Positions 1-8,671 are shown, numbered from the stretch's first letter. The stretch: 50,598 nucleotides of DNA from Microbulbifer mangrovi (GCF_002009015.1 NZ_LZDE01000332.1:1-50598); one strand, 5' to 3'. Numbers and translations are program-made. Notes: generated by a model from the sequence alone, not told the origin.

Positions 1-200
1 ATATCTTCTGCGGAAATCGCGTCGACCACACCATTGGCATCACGCTTAATGTCCGCTGCCTGTTGCAGTGAACCGCGGATACCGGTTACCACAACTTCCT
101 CCAACGCTTCGGTATTGTCCTGGGCAAGTGCGGCACCAGAGTTCACCATCGCTATCGTGATCACCAGGGGCTTGAGGCCCAAAGTAGTCTTTCGCATCAT
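1..200 (-). CDS. TonB-dependent receptor, N-terminal part only (cut by window edge)
   Basis: The minus strand from 200 down to the window edge reads MMRKTTLGLKPLVITIAM..., a signal peptide ending near ALAQ. It is followed by EALEEVVVTGIRGSLQQA, the TonB-box/plug start typical of large outer-membrane TonB-dependent receptors of marine gammaproteobacteria. About 67 residues are present and the barrel lies outside the window. The start is one of two adjacent ATGs (200 or 197), preceded by GGGAGG at a good distance. Its upstream region carries one perfect and one near-perfect copy of the TGTAAACGTTTACA palindrome shared with the pentose genes. Inference: it imports a xylo- or arabino-oligosaccharide under the same LacI-type regulator. 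The family call is secure and the substrate is a guess. Confidence 0.88.
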   Translation of the reverse strand, partial: MMRKTTLGLKPLVITIAMVNSGAALAQDNTEALEEVVVTGIRGSLQQAADIKRDANGVVDAISAED

Positions 201-272
201 TATTATGCCTCCCGAATAGGCTTTATTGTTTAAGAGTACCACCCTTCATGAGGGGAGTTATTTGCGCCAAAA

Positions 273-286
273 TGGAAACGTTTACA
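273..286. promoter_or_regulatory. LacI-type operator, near-perfect copy
   Basis: TGGAAACGTTTACA differs at one position from the palindrome TGTAAACGTTTACA found four times in perfect form in this window. It lies about 75 bases upstream of the TonB receptor start, where a repressor site would be expected. Confidence 0.6.
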
Positions 287-505
287 CTTTTGTGAGCTGC
301 ATATCCCCGGAAGCTGTACAGCGGAAAGAAACTTCCACTAACGGGGCAAGGGCAACCCAGTCAGGAACCAGAATCGGTATAAGAATTTATTCGCAAGAAA
401 TGCATAGAAGGGTTGTGCATAGTCTTCTCCCGCCTGGCAATTGGCCATCGCTTTATTGTTTTTTTCGCGCCCGTTTTCGAGCGTCAAAATCAGACTAACC
501 ATTAA

Positions 506-519
506 TGTAAACGTTTACA
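506..519. promoter_or_regulatory. LacI-type operator, perfect palindrome
   Basis: A perfect 14-bp palindrome TGTAAACGTTTACA, about 305 bases upstream of the TonB receptor at the left edge. The central CG and AAACGTTT core are typical of LacI-family sites. The likely binder is the regulator at 5211-6230. Confidence 0.75.
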
Positions 520-782
520 ACGGCATTTTCAGCGCTCTCGGCGCGCCCTCACTTTTGGTCAAATTGACTATATTATTTTGTTGCTCGACTTCCCGAATAA
601 GTAAATGGCCGCATAATTTTTTTGTGGTTTGTACGACGAATCTTCTGTCGTATTTACCGAAAAAATTTTTCTGAAATATTTTTTTATTGAATTGTTCAGT
701 GTGATTTAGTTGCCAAATCCGAAGTGAAGGGGTTCCGCTGTTGAGCTATCCCAGCATTCAGGTAAGCCCACCCAAAACAAAA

Positions 783-809
783 GCGCCCCGAGACAAAATC
801 CCGGGGCGC
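783..809 (-). terminator. Intrinsic terminator of the di-haem protein gene
   Basis: GCGCCCCG (783-790) pairs with CGGGGCGC (802-809). On the minus strand the stem is followed by TTTTGTTTTGGG. It lies about 65 bases beyond the stop codon at 876. Confidence 0.8.
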
Positions 810-875
810 CGCTGTTTGAAAAGGCATTCAGGGGTACATCTACTGCATCTGCAGAATGCACCTCTGGGAATCAGA

Positions 876-3704
876 TTACAGTGTCTCGATAAACGCTTTC
901 ACCGCAGACTGCTGGGTACCGCTCAGACTGTTATAGGCATCCCGTACTTCGGAGGCATCGCCACCGTGACGCTGGATAGCGCTCTCCAGGCTGGCGGAGG
1001 CACCATCGTGCATATAGAGCAGGTCACGCCCGTTCTTTTCCAGCATACGGATGTTGTGGCCCAGCCCCCACAGCGCGGGCGTACGGAAATCACCATCGCC
1101 CAGATCCCAAAGTTTCATGTCTGTGTAGGGCCGCAGGGTGAGATTGCGCAGGTGCGTCGGAGCGTCACTGCGGGTTTTCTGCACCGGCGTATGACAGCCG
1201 GCGCAGCCGATCTCATTGAACAGCACATCACCTTCGGCCACGCCGGGCAAGTCGTAGCTTCCCGGATTGCGCGCCGGCACTGTCAGCACTTCGGTATAGG
1301 TTGTCAGTAGCTCGAGCACACGTCCGGGGAGTGCATCCGGGTCTACACCGTGATCCGCCACCAGCGCATTCCGCACCTGTTCAGCGACGGTATTGGCGGA
1401 ACCATCCCAGCTGAAACCAGCCTCGCGCCCTTCGATCATCTCCAGGAGTTTCACACCATAGGTGGGCGGCGGCAGGCGAGGACCTTTTGCGGTCTGAATA
1501 ATTTCAGATCCCCGGCCATCACGGAAATGGCAGCCACCGCAGGTGCGGTTTCCAATTTTTACCTCGTCGAAATCCGTGGAGCCCTGCTTGTTCGGATCGA
1601 TTCCATGGAACAAGTGATGACCCAGCAGGAAATCATCCACCATGTCTTCCGAGTGCAACGTGGTGACGGGCTGGGTGAAGATGGCGTTGTACTCGAGATC
1701 CGAGTATGTGCCGCTATCCGACAGGATCATGCTGGTAGTGGCCTTGCCCGCAGGGTTCAAGCGCGGGTCGCCATAGTTACCCCAACCGAGCCCTACGGTG
1801 TAATAAGAGAAATCATTGTATGTCTGCGCACCGGTATTTCCGGCCACCGCGGAGATTTCAAACTGGATCACCTGCCCGTAGGAATAGACACCACCAAAAC
1901 CCGGGTTCTGTGTCAGGGCGAAAAATTGCTGCCCGTTGGGTCCACCGGCGGTATTGCGCATGGACTCATTGCGGATCACGTTACCGTCCACATCGAATCC
2001 GACCTGTATATTGCCGGGCGAATCATCCACCCAGATGTTATAGCGATCCAGGTTACGCAGCAGGTCGTTATTGTGCTGTGCGTCGAGAATCGCTGCGGTA
2101 GTACCATCGTGGGAAACCGGATGACGGAAACGCATCCAGTTGGCCGAACCATCGGTAAACGACGGGTAATTATGCGCATCAACACGACTACCTGCAGTGG
2201 TAAACAGGCCGGTCCAGATCCAGCGATGCGCGGGATTGTCGTTCAGCGAGTGACTGGGATGCAGATAGCGGAAGAAATAGTTGTACTCCCCAGTGCAGGG
2301 AATGCTTGCACTTCCGCCGCTCACCGCCACTTGCTTGAACGTCATGTTACCGTCGTCGGAACAGTGCATTTCCAGGCCGGAGTCACCGCTGCCTTTGACG
2401 ATTTGAGGTCCCCAGCGCCAGGTCAGCTGGCCGCCACTGATATCAAATGCGAAACCGTGAGAAGTGGGTGCAGCGCCATTGATGGGTGTGCGCAGTGCCG
2501 CAGGTGCATTGACGCGGGGTGGGGGCCCTACCTTGTGGCTGGTCAGTGAATTACTGGTCCAGTCCAGGTAGGCAAAATCCGGATTCCCCGGGTTTTCGCC
2601 TTCCCCTGGATTACCCGCGCCAGTACCGTCCCACTCAAAGGTGTACTTGGGAAAATCGTCCGCTGACATGCCCGGGACTTTCAGTTGCGCGGTGTAACTC
2701 TGTCCCGCGGCCAGGTTGGTGTGCTCATGCTCCCAGCGGCCATTCACGAGACTGGCGGTATAGCACTCGGATTCCAGGTCTTTACAGTTATAGAAGGTTC
2801 CTGTTGTTGGCCAACCTGATTGCGCCTTGAAAGAGTAGATGGCGGAATTCGATCCGGTGGATACCACCGCAAAATCGTCTCCCTCCAGCGCTTGCCCTGC
2901 GGCAGCCACGTCGACAAATGTGCTCGCCTGACCGGTGTCATTATCATCGTCCGTGGCTACAACGCGCAGGCCGTAGCTCCCTTCCTGTAGATCATCCAGG
3001 GTCCACGTATAAGGAATATTACTGACCATACCGGCGGAAACCTCACTGCCTGCGCCAGGTGCAGAATAAAACAGCTCGAGGAAACTGACGTTGCCATCGT
3101 CGTCCGTCGCTGTAGCCGAAATGGTCACGCTGTCACCCGCCACCAGATCGTTCTGGACGCTCGCCAGCGAGACATTGGGCGGCAGGTTGCCACCGGATCC
3201 CGAGCTGGAACTGCTCCCGGAACTGGAACCACTGCCAGATGAACTGCTGGAAGATCCACCGGAACTCGAGGAGGAACTGGATGAGCTAGACGAGCTGGAG
3301 GACGACGCGGAAAAAAGCACCGTCTGCATCGGCGAGATGTACTGGCCGGTAGTATTGTCCTGCACCTTCAGCTGGATTTCGTACTGGTTGCCGTCGACAA
3401 GACCGCTGACCGGGCGCTGCCACTGGCCATTCTCCAGGGACCCCGGGACACAGTTGCTGCCTAGACACACGTAATTCCAGCTGCCGGTCCAGCCCTGGTC
3501 GTCAAAGTAGATGATGCCGTCACTGCTCCCGGTCGCCTGAATACCAGAAGCTGCACTGGCCAATAGCGGAAATCCGCACAGCAGCATCGTCGCAGCCATG
3601 CCTTTTGCCATTGCCTTTCCAGCGCTGCAAAGGGATTGTGTCTTTACCGTGCATGCAGATACAAACGCAGCCGGGCCTCGCGCCCGGGCGAAGATTTTTT
3701 TCAT
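876..3704 (-). CDS. Secreted poly-Ser multidomain protein with C-terminal di-haem DHOR (putative peroxidase/oxidoreductase) domain
   Basis: About 942 residues. The chosen ATG at 3704 has AGGTGAGAG in front; a longer frame extends to 3878 but has no such site. A signal peptide ends near ASAASG (residue ~52). Then come a small two-Cys module (~55-133), a poly-Ser/Gly linker (~134-172), an Ig-like domain (~173-270), a second copy of the small module (~275-360, again GW..Y.C...C...L.NG.W), and a long region of unknown fold (~370-690). The C-terminus has two c-type haem motifs, CGGCH (~721, followed by FRDGRG) and CAGCH (~833). The sequence around them (YTDMKLWDLGDG, RTPALWGLG, MHDGAS, RHGG) matches the DHOR family (PF06537, COG3488). 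Poly-Ser linkers mark carbohydrate-active secreted proteins in this group. With the LacI-type operator at 3929 this suggests a redox role in plant-polysaccharide breakdown, for example electron transfer to oxidative enzymes; that role is inference. Confidence 0.82.
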   Translation of the reverse strand: MKKIFARARGPAAFVSACTVKTQSLCSAGKAMAKGMAATMLLCGFPLLASAASGIQATGSSDGIIYFDDQGWTGSWNYVCLGSNCVPGSLENGQWQRPVSGLVDGNQYEIQLKVQDNTTGQYISPMQTVLFSASSSSSSSSSSSSSSSGGSSSSSSGSGSSSGSSSSSGSGGNLPPNVSLASVQNDLVAGDSVTISATATDDDGNVSFLELFYSAPGAGSEVSAGMVSNIPYTWTLDDLQEGSYGLRVVATDDDNDTGQASTFVDVAAAGQALEGDDFAVVSTGSNSAIYSFKAQSGWPTTGTFYNCKDLESECYTASLVNGRWEHEHTNLAAGQSYTAQLKVPGMSADDFPKYTFEWDGTGAGNPGEGENPGNPDFAYLDWTSNSLTSHKVGPPPRVNAPAALRTPINGAAPTSHGFAFDISGGQLTWRWGPQIVKGSGDSGLEMHCSDDGNMTFKQVAVSGGSASIPCTGEYNYFFRYLHPSHSLNDNPAHRWIWTGLFTTAGSRVDAHNYPSFTDGSANWMRFRHPVSHDGTTAAILDAQHNNDLLRNLDRYNIWVDDSPGNIQVGFDVDGNVIRNESMRNTAGGPNGQQFFALTQNPGFGGVYSYGQVIQFEISAVAGNTGAQTYNDFSYYTVGLGWGNYGDPRLNPAGKATTSMILSDSGTYSDLEYNAIFTQPVTTLHSEDMVDDFLLGHHLFHGIDPNKQGSTDFDEVKIGNRTCGGCHFRDGRGSEIIQTAKGPRLPPPTYGVKLLEMIEGREAGFSWDGSANTVAEQVRNALVADHGVDPDALPGRVLELLTTYTEVLTVPARNPGSYDLPGVAEGDVLFNEIGCAGCHTPVQKTRSDAPTHLRNLTLRPYTDMKLWDLGDGDFRTPALWGLGHNIRMLEKNGRDLLYMHDGASASLESAIQRHGGDASEVRDAYNSLSGTQQSAVKAFIETL

Positions 3705-4098
3705 GTTTCTCTCACCTGCCGTAACAATTATTTTTTTACTGCTTTTATGTTTGACTAGCCGGCAAGCACCAAAAAAAACGGCACCCGGGCTAGCCCGGAT
3801 ACCGCAATCGACGAAACACCATCCTGAGAGTAATTCTGACTCGTTCAACCTCGGTAAATTACCGGAAGTTTCGGACATCTGGCGCAGTCTGTTCGCGGGT
3901 TACCGGTGACAATTACGCTACGCCCAGATGTAAACGTTTACAACAATGTGACAGAAAAAACATCAAATTAAAACAATCGCAACAACTTCCATAAAAAGGT
4001 TTCTCCAGCTGCTTGAAATAAACCGTATTCACATAATTTTTTTGCTGCGAAAAAAAACGTCCAATAACGCGAAAAATACAAATCCGAGATTCAGGGCT
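3705..4098. other. Intergenic region, promoter of the di-haem protein
   Basis: This stretch contains the palindromic operator at 3929-3942 and A/T-rich sequence. No gene or clear terminator of the dehydrogenase ending at 4099 was recognised. Confidence 0.5.
3929..3942. promoter_or_regulatory. LacI-type operator, perfect palindrome
   Basis: A perfect copy of TGTAAACGTTTACA, 225 bases upstream of the di-haem protein start at 3704. It ties that gene to the pentose regulon. Confidence 0.75.
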
Positions 4099-4866
4099 TC
4101 AGTAGGGCCAGTTGGCCTTTGAAAAAACACCGCCGTCCACCCACAGGGTCTGACCTGTGACAAAAGACGCACGGGCGTCAGCGAAATAGGCAACCGCATT
4201 GGCGATATCGGAGGGCAAGCCCACCCGCCCCATAGGGGCAATGCGTCCCCAGACTTTTTCGTAGTCCGGTGCCTCGTCCCGTGTTCTATCAATCAGGACC
4301 CCTCCTGGCGCCACACAGTTCACGCGGATACCAAACTCTCCCAATTCAACCGCCGCCGATTTGGTCAGCATCTCGACACCCCCCTTGGATGCGGCATAGT
4401 CAACCAGGTTGGGAAACGCCAGCTTGTTGCAGCCACTTCCGATATTTACGATACAACCTCTTACCTCGTGGGAGACCATCAGCCGTGCACCCAGTTGAAT
4501 ATTCAGAAAAGTGCCTTTCAGATTTGTGCGAATGACTTTGTCCCAATCACTTTCCTGCAGCTCCAGCAACGGCGCCCAGGTCTGAACCCCGGCATTGTTT
4601 ACAATTAGATTCGGTGCGGTTCCAAACCGCTGTTGGACGCCCAAGTAAAATTCCTGAACCGCGGCTTTATCGCCGACATCGCAGGGAAAGAAAAAGCACT
4701 CCCGCCCCAGTTCTCTACACTCTGCTACCAGCGTCTTTGCCTGTGTATCTTCGCGCAGGTTATTCACCGCGAGATCCCAGCCCTCAGCCGCCAGCTGTAA
4801 AGCGATTTCGCGGCCAATCCCCGCGGTTCCCCCGGTGACCACAGCCAACTTCTTGTCACTTTTCAT
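4099..4866 (-). CDS. Short-chain dehydrogenase/reductase, probable pentose (xylose/arabinose) 1-dehydrogenase
   Basis: 255 residues, classical SDR length. The Rossmann motif TGGTAGIG lies near residue 12, NNAG near 91 and the catalytic YAASK in the second half; the C-terminus is TGQTLWVDGG. It is divergent from the LacI-type regulator with palindromic operators between them, and lies next to lactonase, dehydratase and semialdehyde dehydrogenase genes. This fits the first Weimberg step, NAD(P)-dependent oxidation of D-xylose or L-arabinose to the lactone (the role of Caulobacter XylB). The ATG at 4866 is chosen because MKSDKKLAVVTGG is the usual SDR N-terminus; a GTG at 4929 would add 21 atypical residues. 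SDR substrate cannot be read from sequence, so the substrate rests on context. Glucose or galactose dehydrogenase is an alternative. Confidence 0.82.
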   Translation of the reverse strand: MKSDKKLAVVTGGTAGIGREIALQLAAEGWDLAVNNLREDTQAKTLVAECRELGRECFFFPCDVGDKAAVQEFYLGVQQRFGTAPNLIVNNAGVQTWAPLLELQESDWDKVIRTNLKGTFLNIQLGARLMVSHEVRGCIVNIGSGCNKLAFPNLVDYAASKGGVEMLTKSAAVELGEFGIRVNCVAPGGVLIDRTRDEAPDYEKVWGRIAPMGRVGLPSDIANAVAYFADARASFVTGQTLWVDGGVFSKANWPY

Positions 4867-4984
4867 TATTCTGTTTTCCACGTTCACCCGTGTCACCGCT
4901 GCGCGGCGATCGGTGCGTCTCCCTGTCACTGCAGGTCGATGTGTTGATTAACCGCGGGCTTCTGGCCCGTCGCACGGGCACAAA

Positions 4985-4998
4985 TGTAAACGTTTACA
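4985..4998. promoter_or_regulatory. LacI-type operator, perfect palindrome
   Basis: A perfect TGTAAACGTTTACA in the divergent promoter region between the SDR gene (start 4866) and the LacI-type regulator (start 5211). It is placed to control either or both. Confidence 0.78.
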
Positions 4999-5092
4999 TT
5001 TTATCATGCAAGAGATCCCGGAAATGAATAGTGACGTCAGGAGCGCGCGGCACCATCATTCTGCGAAACCGCAACAGATACCAATTTGGCGA

Positions 5093-5106
5093 TGCAAACG
5101 TTAACA
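5093..5106. promoter_or_regulatory. Degenerate LacI-type operator
   Basis: TGCAAACGTTAACA matches the palindrome at 12 of 14 positions and lies 105 bases upstream of the regulator start. It may be an autoregulatory or cooperative weak site about 108 bp from the perfect copy at 4985. Confidence 0.45.
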
Positions 5107-5210
5107 TCCGTGCATTGCCGCGGCGGGGAAGCGTAATTATTCCGCCCTGTTCAGCCCCAAATTCAGGTTAAAGCGGCCAGCTACAGATAAAACCAACAAC
5201 AGGTATTCCG

Positions 5211-6230
5211 GTGTCCATCAAAAAAGTCGCCCAGCTCGCCGGTGTTTCCACCGCCACGGTTTCCCGCTACCTCAACAACCCAGAGCAGGTAAAAGAGCGC
5301 ACCCGCCTCAAGGTGCAGTCGGCCATTGATGAAACCGGTTATGCCCCGAATACCCTGGCCCGCAACTTCCGCCGCGGCCGCACTAGCCTGATCGTGGTGG
5401 TGCTACCCACCGTTGGCGACCCCTTCCTGGAAAATGTCATGCGCGGGATCTGGCGGGTAGCGGATGAGCAGGGCTACAGCATTCTGATCCGCGACACCCA
5501 GTCGAACTCACACGAATTCGACGAATATACGGACATGGTCTTCTCCAAACAGGCGGACGGGATTCTGCTGCTCGCCAGTATTTCCCCGTTTGAGGAACCC
5601 ACGGGTAAACCCAGGGCCAGCAATAAAGTGCATCCGCCCATTGTCCTGGGGCTGGAAAGTGTAACCGCTGAACTCAACCAGTTTCCCAGTGTGCGGGTGG
5701 ATAACGTCGCCGCAGCTGCCGATGGGACCCATTACCTGATTCAACTGGGTCACCAGCGTATCGGCTTTATTGCCGGCAAACGCAACTCGCTGCTGACGCA
5801 CGACAGGGAGAAGGGGTACCGCAAGGCCATGCGCAAGGCCAAGCTGCCCGTGGCAAGTGGCTGGGTGGTCGAAGGTGAGCAGACGCTCGAAGGCGCGCGC
5901 CGCGCAACCCGCCGACTTCTGTCGCACAAGGAGCGCCCCACCGCCATCTTCTGTGCCAACGACGAAATGGCCCTCGGTGCAATACACGAAATCAAAAATG
6001 CCGGTCTGAAAGTTCCCGAAGATATTTCGGTAATCGGATTCGACGATATCCGCTACGCCGAAATCATGGATCCCCCACTGACCACCATTGCCCAGCCGGC
6101 GGAAGAAATTGGCGAGCGCACCATGCGGCGCCTGTGCCAGGCCATCGAAGGAAGCGATGGGGACAGTGAAGCGGAAATCGTCCCGCACAAGTTGATCGTC
6201 AGGAAGTCTACTGCCAACGCGCCACGCTGA
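5211..6230 (+). CDS. LacI-family transcriptional regulator of the pentose regulon
   Basis: 339 residues, the usual length of the family. The N-terminal helix-turn-helix reads KKVAQLAGVSTATVSRYLN, with the LacI hinge-helix segment following (GYAPNTLARNFRRGRT). The rest is a periplasmic-binding-protein-like effector domain (VVLPTVGDPFLENVMRGI near 65, CANDEMALGAI near 245, ISVIGFDD near 268). The start is GTG at 5211 with AGGT in front. It lies divergent to the SDR gene and ahead of the lactonase-xylX-dehydrogenase operon. Six copies of a LacI-type palindrome lie around these genes, including upstream of its own start, so it is the obvious candidate binder and is probably autoregulated. The effector is probably a pentose or its acid, by inference. 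Confidence 0.92.
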   Translation: MSIKKVAQLAGVSTATVSRYLNNPEQVKERTRLKVQSAIDETGYAPNTLARNFRRGRTSLIVVVLPTVGDPFLENVMRGIWRVADEQGYSILIRDTQSNSHEFDEYTDMVFSKQADGILLLASISPFEEPTGKPRASNKVHPPIVLGLESVTAELNQFPSVRVDNVAAAADGTHYLIQLGHQRIGFIAGKRNSLLTHDREKGYRKAMRKAKLPVASGWVVEGEQTLEGARRATRRLLSHKERPTAIFCANDEMALGAIHEIKNAGLKVPEDISVIGFDDIRYAEIMDPPLTTIAQPAEEIGERTMRRLCQAIEGSDGDSEAEIVPHKLIVRKSTANAPR

Positions 6231-6349
6231 CGGCAGCTTCGGCGGCGCTGTTTCCACAGCGTCGCCAATCACTCCCGTATCCCAATCCACGCATTTTCCC
6301 AGCTATGCAGTTCGACCACACAAAATCCCGGCTTTAGCCCGTTGCAAAA

Positions 6350-6363
6350 TGTAAACGTTTACA
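6350..6363. promoter_or_regulatory. LacI-type operator, perfect palindrome
   Basis: A perfect TGTAAACGTTTACA, 71 bases upstream of the lactonase start (6434), the first gene of the Weimberg operon. The spacing suits repression at the promoter. Confidence 0.78.
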
Positions 6364-6433
6364 TTAGGCTGAAACCGTAATCGTTCAAGTGCGACCCCCA
6401 GAAAATAAAAATGCCCCGAAGGGCCCAGCGAGC

Positions 6434-7435
6434 ATGAGTGAAACCAAGACTGATCAAACCCCGCCACGTGACGCGGGTGATGACAATCAAATAAAAGCCG
6501 AGCGTAAAGTTATCCAACATCCTGCGCGAAACAATACGCACGGAAACAGTTCTGCGGACAGGGTGCATTGCGTGTGGGACGCCAAGGCCACACTCGGCGA
6601 AGGCCCCTGCTGGGTCGCGCGCGAGCAGGCCATTTACTGGGTGGACATCAAAGAATTCCTTTTACACCGCCTGTGTACCGTCACCGACCAGCGTCGCAGC
6701 TGGCACATTCCGGAGCAGGTCACCGCACTGGCGCCGCGCAGAAACGGCGGTTTCATTGCCACCCTGCGTCAGGGATTCGCGCTGCTGGAAATTCCCCAGT
6801 TGGAAGAAACCGTCCATATCAAACTGCTCGGCGTCCCGGAAAAAGATCGTCCGGGTAATCGCTTCAATGATGGCAAGGTCGACAGCAAGGGGCGCTTCTG
6901 GGCCGGCAGTATGGATGATGCGGAGAGTAAAGCCAGCGGAGCACTATACCGGCTCGATGGTGACTGCAAATGGCAGAAAATGGATGACCAATACATCATC
7001 ACCAATGGCCCCACTTTCAGCCCGGATGGCCGCACCCTGTATCACACCGACACTCTTGCCAGAACCATCTACGCATTCGACCTGGCCGACGATGGCCGTA
7101 TCGGCAACAAGCGCCTGTTTTTCAAATTTGATGACGGCAGCGGTTTCCCCGATGGCATGACCGTCGATCAGGAAGGGTGCCTGTGGGTATGCCACTTTTT
7201 TGGCTGGGGCATCACGCGCGTATCGCCGAAGGGCAATATTGTCGGGCGCATTGAATTGCCCGTTTCCAACGTCACCAGCTGCACTTTCGCCGGTGACAAA
7301 ATGGAAACCCTGTACATCACCACCGCGCGCAAGGGTCTCAATGCAGAGCAACTGAAAAAGCAGCCACTTGCCGGCGGCCTGTTCCGCTTCGAGCCAAAAG
7401 TCCGCGGACTGAAACCCGGAATCTTTGCTGGTTGA
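6434..7435 (+). CDS. xylC: SMP-30/gluconolactonase-family lactonase, probable pentonolactonase
   Basis: 333 residues with the ATG at 6434 (GAAGGG upstream); an in-frame GTG at 6389 is possible. The SMP-30/Gluconolactonase/LRE beta-propeller starts at about residue 43 (CVWDAKATLGEGPCWV). Metal/active-site motifs are visible: the LGEGP glutamate, RFNDGKVD, TNGPTFSPDG and the aspartate in GFPDGMTVD. A polar extension of about 40 residues precedes the domain and is unusual for XylC-type lactonases of about 290 residues; it may be partly untranslated. Predicted role: hydrolysis of xylono- or arabinono-lactone to the acid, second step of the pathway. It is first in an operon with xylX 42 bases downstream. 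Confidence 0.85.
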   Translation: MSETKTDQTPPRDAGDDNQIKAERKVIQHPARNNTHGNSSADRVHCVWDAKATLGEGPCWVAREQAIYWVDIKEFLLHRLCTVTDQRRSWHIPEQVTALAPRRNGGFIATLRQGFALLEIPQLEETVHIKLLGVPEKDRPGNRFNDGKVDSKGRFWAGSMDDAESKASGALYRLDGDCKWQKMDDQYIITNGPTFSPDGRTLYHTDTLARTIYAFDLADDGRIGNKRLFFKFDDGSGFPDGMTVDQEGCLWVCHFFGWGITRVSPKGNIVGRIELPVSNVTSCTFAGDKMETLYITTARKGLNAEQLKKQPLAGGLFRFEPKVRGLKPGIFAG

Positions 7436-7477
7436 GTATCAGCGAAATTATTCCCCTTACGAAAAGTACAAATTGTC

Positions 7478-8671
7478 ATGAACAAAATATTTTGCAGCGA
7501 AGACTTTTTGCCCGCAGACGGAACCACCGGCACCCTGATTGGTCGCGCCTGGATTCCCGCTGCCCGCAGCCAGAACAAGATTGCGGGCCCCAGTCCGGTG
7601 CTGGTAGCAGAGGACGGAGTATTCGACCTGAGCAGCATCGCTCCCACGATTGCCGAGCTTATCAATTGCGGCTTTCACCGCTCCCAACTGGATCCGGGCA
7701 ACGTTCGCTATTTATGCAGTACGGAAGACCTGCTGCATAACAGTCACACCGACAGCCGCGACAGCGAATTGCCTTACCTGTTGGCACCTGTCGACCTGCA
7801 GGCGATCAAAGCCTGCGGTGTAACCTTCATGTGCAGCATGCTCGAGCGCATTATCGAGGAGCGTGCCGGCGGCGACAGTGCCCGCGCCGCCGATATTCGC
7901 TCCCAGCTTTCCTCAAAAATCGAAGGGGATATTGCGGATATCAAGCCCGGCTCCAGAGACGCGGAAGCACTGAAAGAAGTACTGCAGAAAGAAGGGCTCT
8001 GGTCCCAGTACCTGGAAGTTGGCATTGGTCCCTACGCCGAGGTCTTCACCAAATCCCAGGTGCTTTCCGCGGTAGGCAGTGGTCAGCAGGTGGGCGTACT
8101 TCCCTTTTCTGAGTGGAACAACCCGGAGCCGGAAATCGTTCTACTGGTTAACAACCGGGCAGAAGTGGTCGGCGCCACGCTTGGTAACGATGTGAACCTG
8201 CGGGATATCGAAGGCCGCAGCGCCCTGCTGCTCGGCAAAGCCAAAGACAACAACGCGTCCTGTGCCATCGGTCCACTGGTGCGACTGTTCGATCAGACAT
8301 TTTCTATCGACGATGTCCGCAAGGCGGAAGTCTCCCTCAACATCCGCGGTGACGATGGGTTCGAGCTGAATGAAGTCAGCCCTATGAGCGCGATCAGTCG
8401 CGACGTACTCGATCTGGTGGAGCAGACATTCAACCAGAACCACCAGTACCCCGACGGCATCGCGCTGTTCACCGGCACCCTGTTTGCCCCCACCCAGGAT
8501 CGCGACCACGAAGGTCAGGGCTTTACCCACAAGTTGGGCGATGTCGTGACGATAGCCACCCCCAAGCTGGGTGCGCTGACGAATACCGTGACGCACACCG
8601 ATAAAGCACCGCAATGGGAATTTGGGATCTCCGCGCTGATGAGAAACCTGAGCCAGCGCGGGTTGCTGTGA
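7478..8671 (+). CDS. xylX: FAH-fold 2-keto-3-deoxy-pentonate dehydratase
   Basis: 397 residues, matching the length of Caulobacter XylX-type members of the fumarylacetoacetate-hydrolase superfamily. The N-terminal half carries DLQAIKACGVTFMCSMLERI. The C-terminal FAH core carries EPEIVLLVNNRAEVVGATLG, NDVNLRDIEG and LGKAKDNNASCAIGP, with acidic residues as in the Mg-binding site of the family. Predicted reaction: 2-keto-3-deoxy-xylonate (or arabinonate) to alpha-ketoglutarate semialdehyde. It sits between the lactonase and the semialdehyde dehydrogenase, exactly as the pathway requires. A general fumarylacetoacetate hydrolase is less likely in this setting. Confidence 0.88.
   Translation: MNKIFCSEDFLPADGTTGTLIGRAWIPAARSQNKIAGPSPVLVAEDGVFDLSSIAPTIAELINCGFHRSQLDPGNVRYLCSTEDLLHNSHTDSRDSELPYLLAPVDLQAIKACGVTFMCSMLERIIEERAGGDSARAADIRSQLSSKIEGDIADIKPGSRDAEALKEVLQKEGLWSQYLEVGIGPYAEVFTKSQVLSAVGSGQQVGVLPFSEWNNPEPEIVLLVNNRAEVVGATLGNDVNLRDIEGRSALLLGKAKDNNASCAIGPLVRLFDQTFSIDDVRKAEVSLNIRGDDGFELNEVSPMSAISRDVLDLVEQTFNQNHQYPDGIALFTGTLFAPTQDRDHEGQGFTHKLGDVVTIATPKLGALTNTVTHTDKAPQWEFGISALMRNLSQRGLL

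Larger units (their letters stand above)
201..875. other. Intergenic region with receptor promoter, operators and a terminator
   Basis: No convincing gene was found in this 675-nt stretch. It is AT-richer than its surroundings. It holds the two palindromic operator copies (273-286 and 506-519) in front of the receptor at the left edge, and the terminator hairpin (783-809) of the di-haem protein gene. Short open frames here lack ribosome binding sites and family resemblance. Confidence 0.6.

Noticed and set aside
226-674. Short plus-strand frames upstream of the left-edge receptor
   Set aside because: They overlap operator sequences and AT-rich promoter DNA and have no ribosome binding site.
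3705-3878. N-terminal extension of the di-haem protein
   Set aside because: The added 58 residues are not signal-like and the ATG at 3704 has a strong ribosome binding site followed by a good signal peptide.
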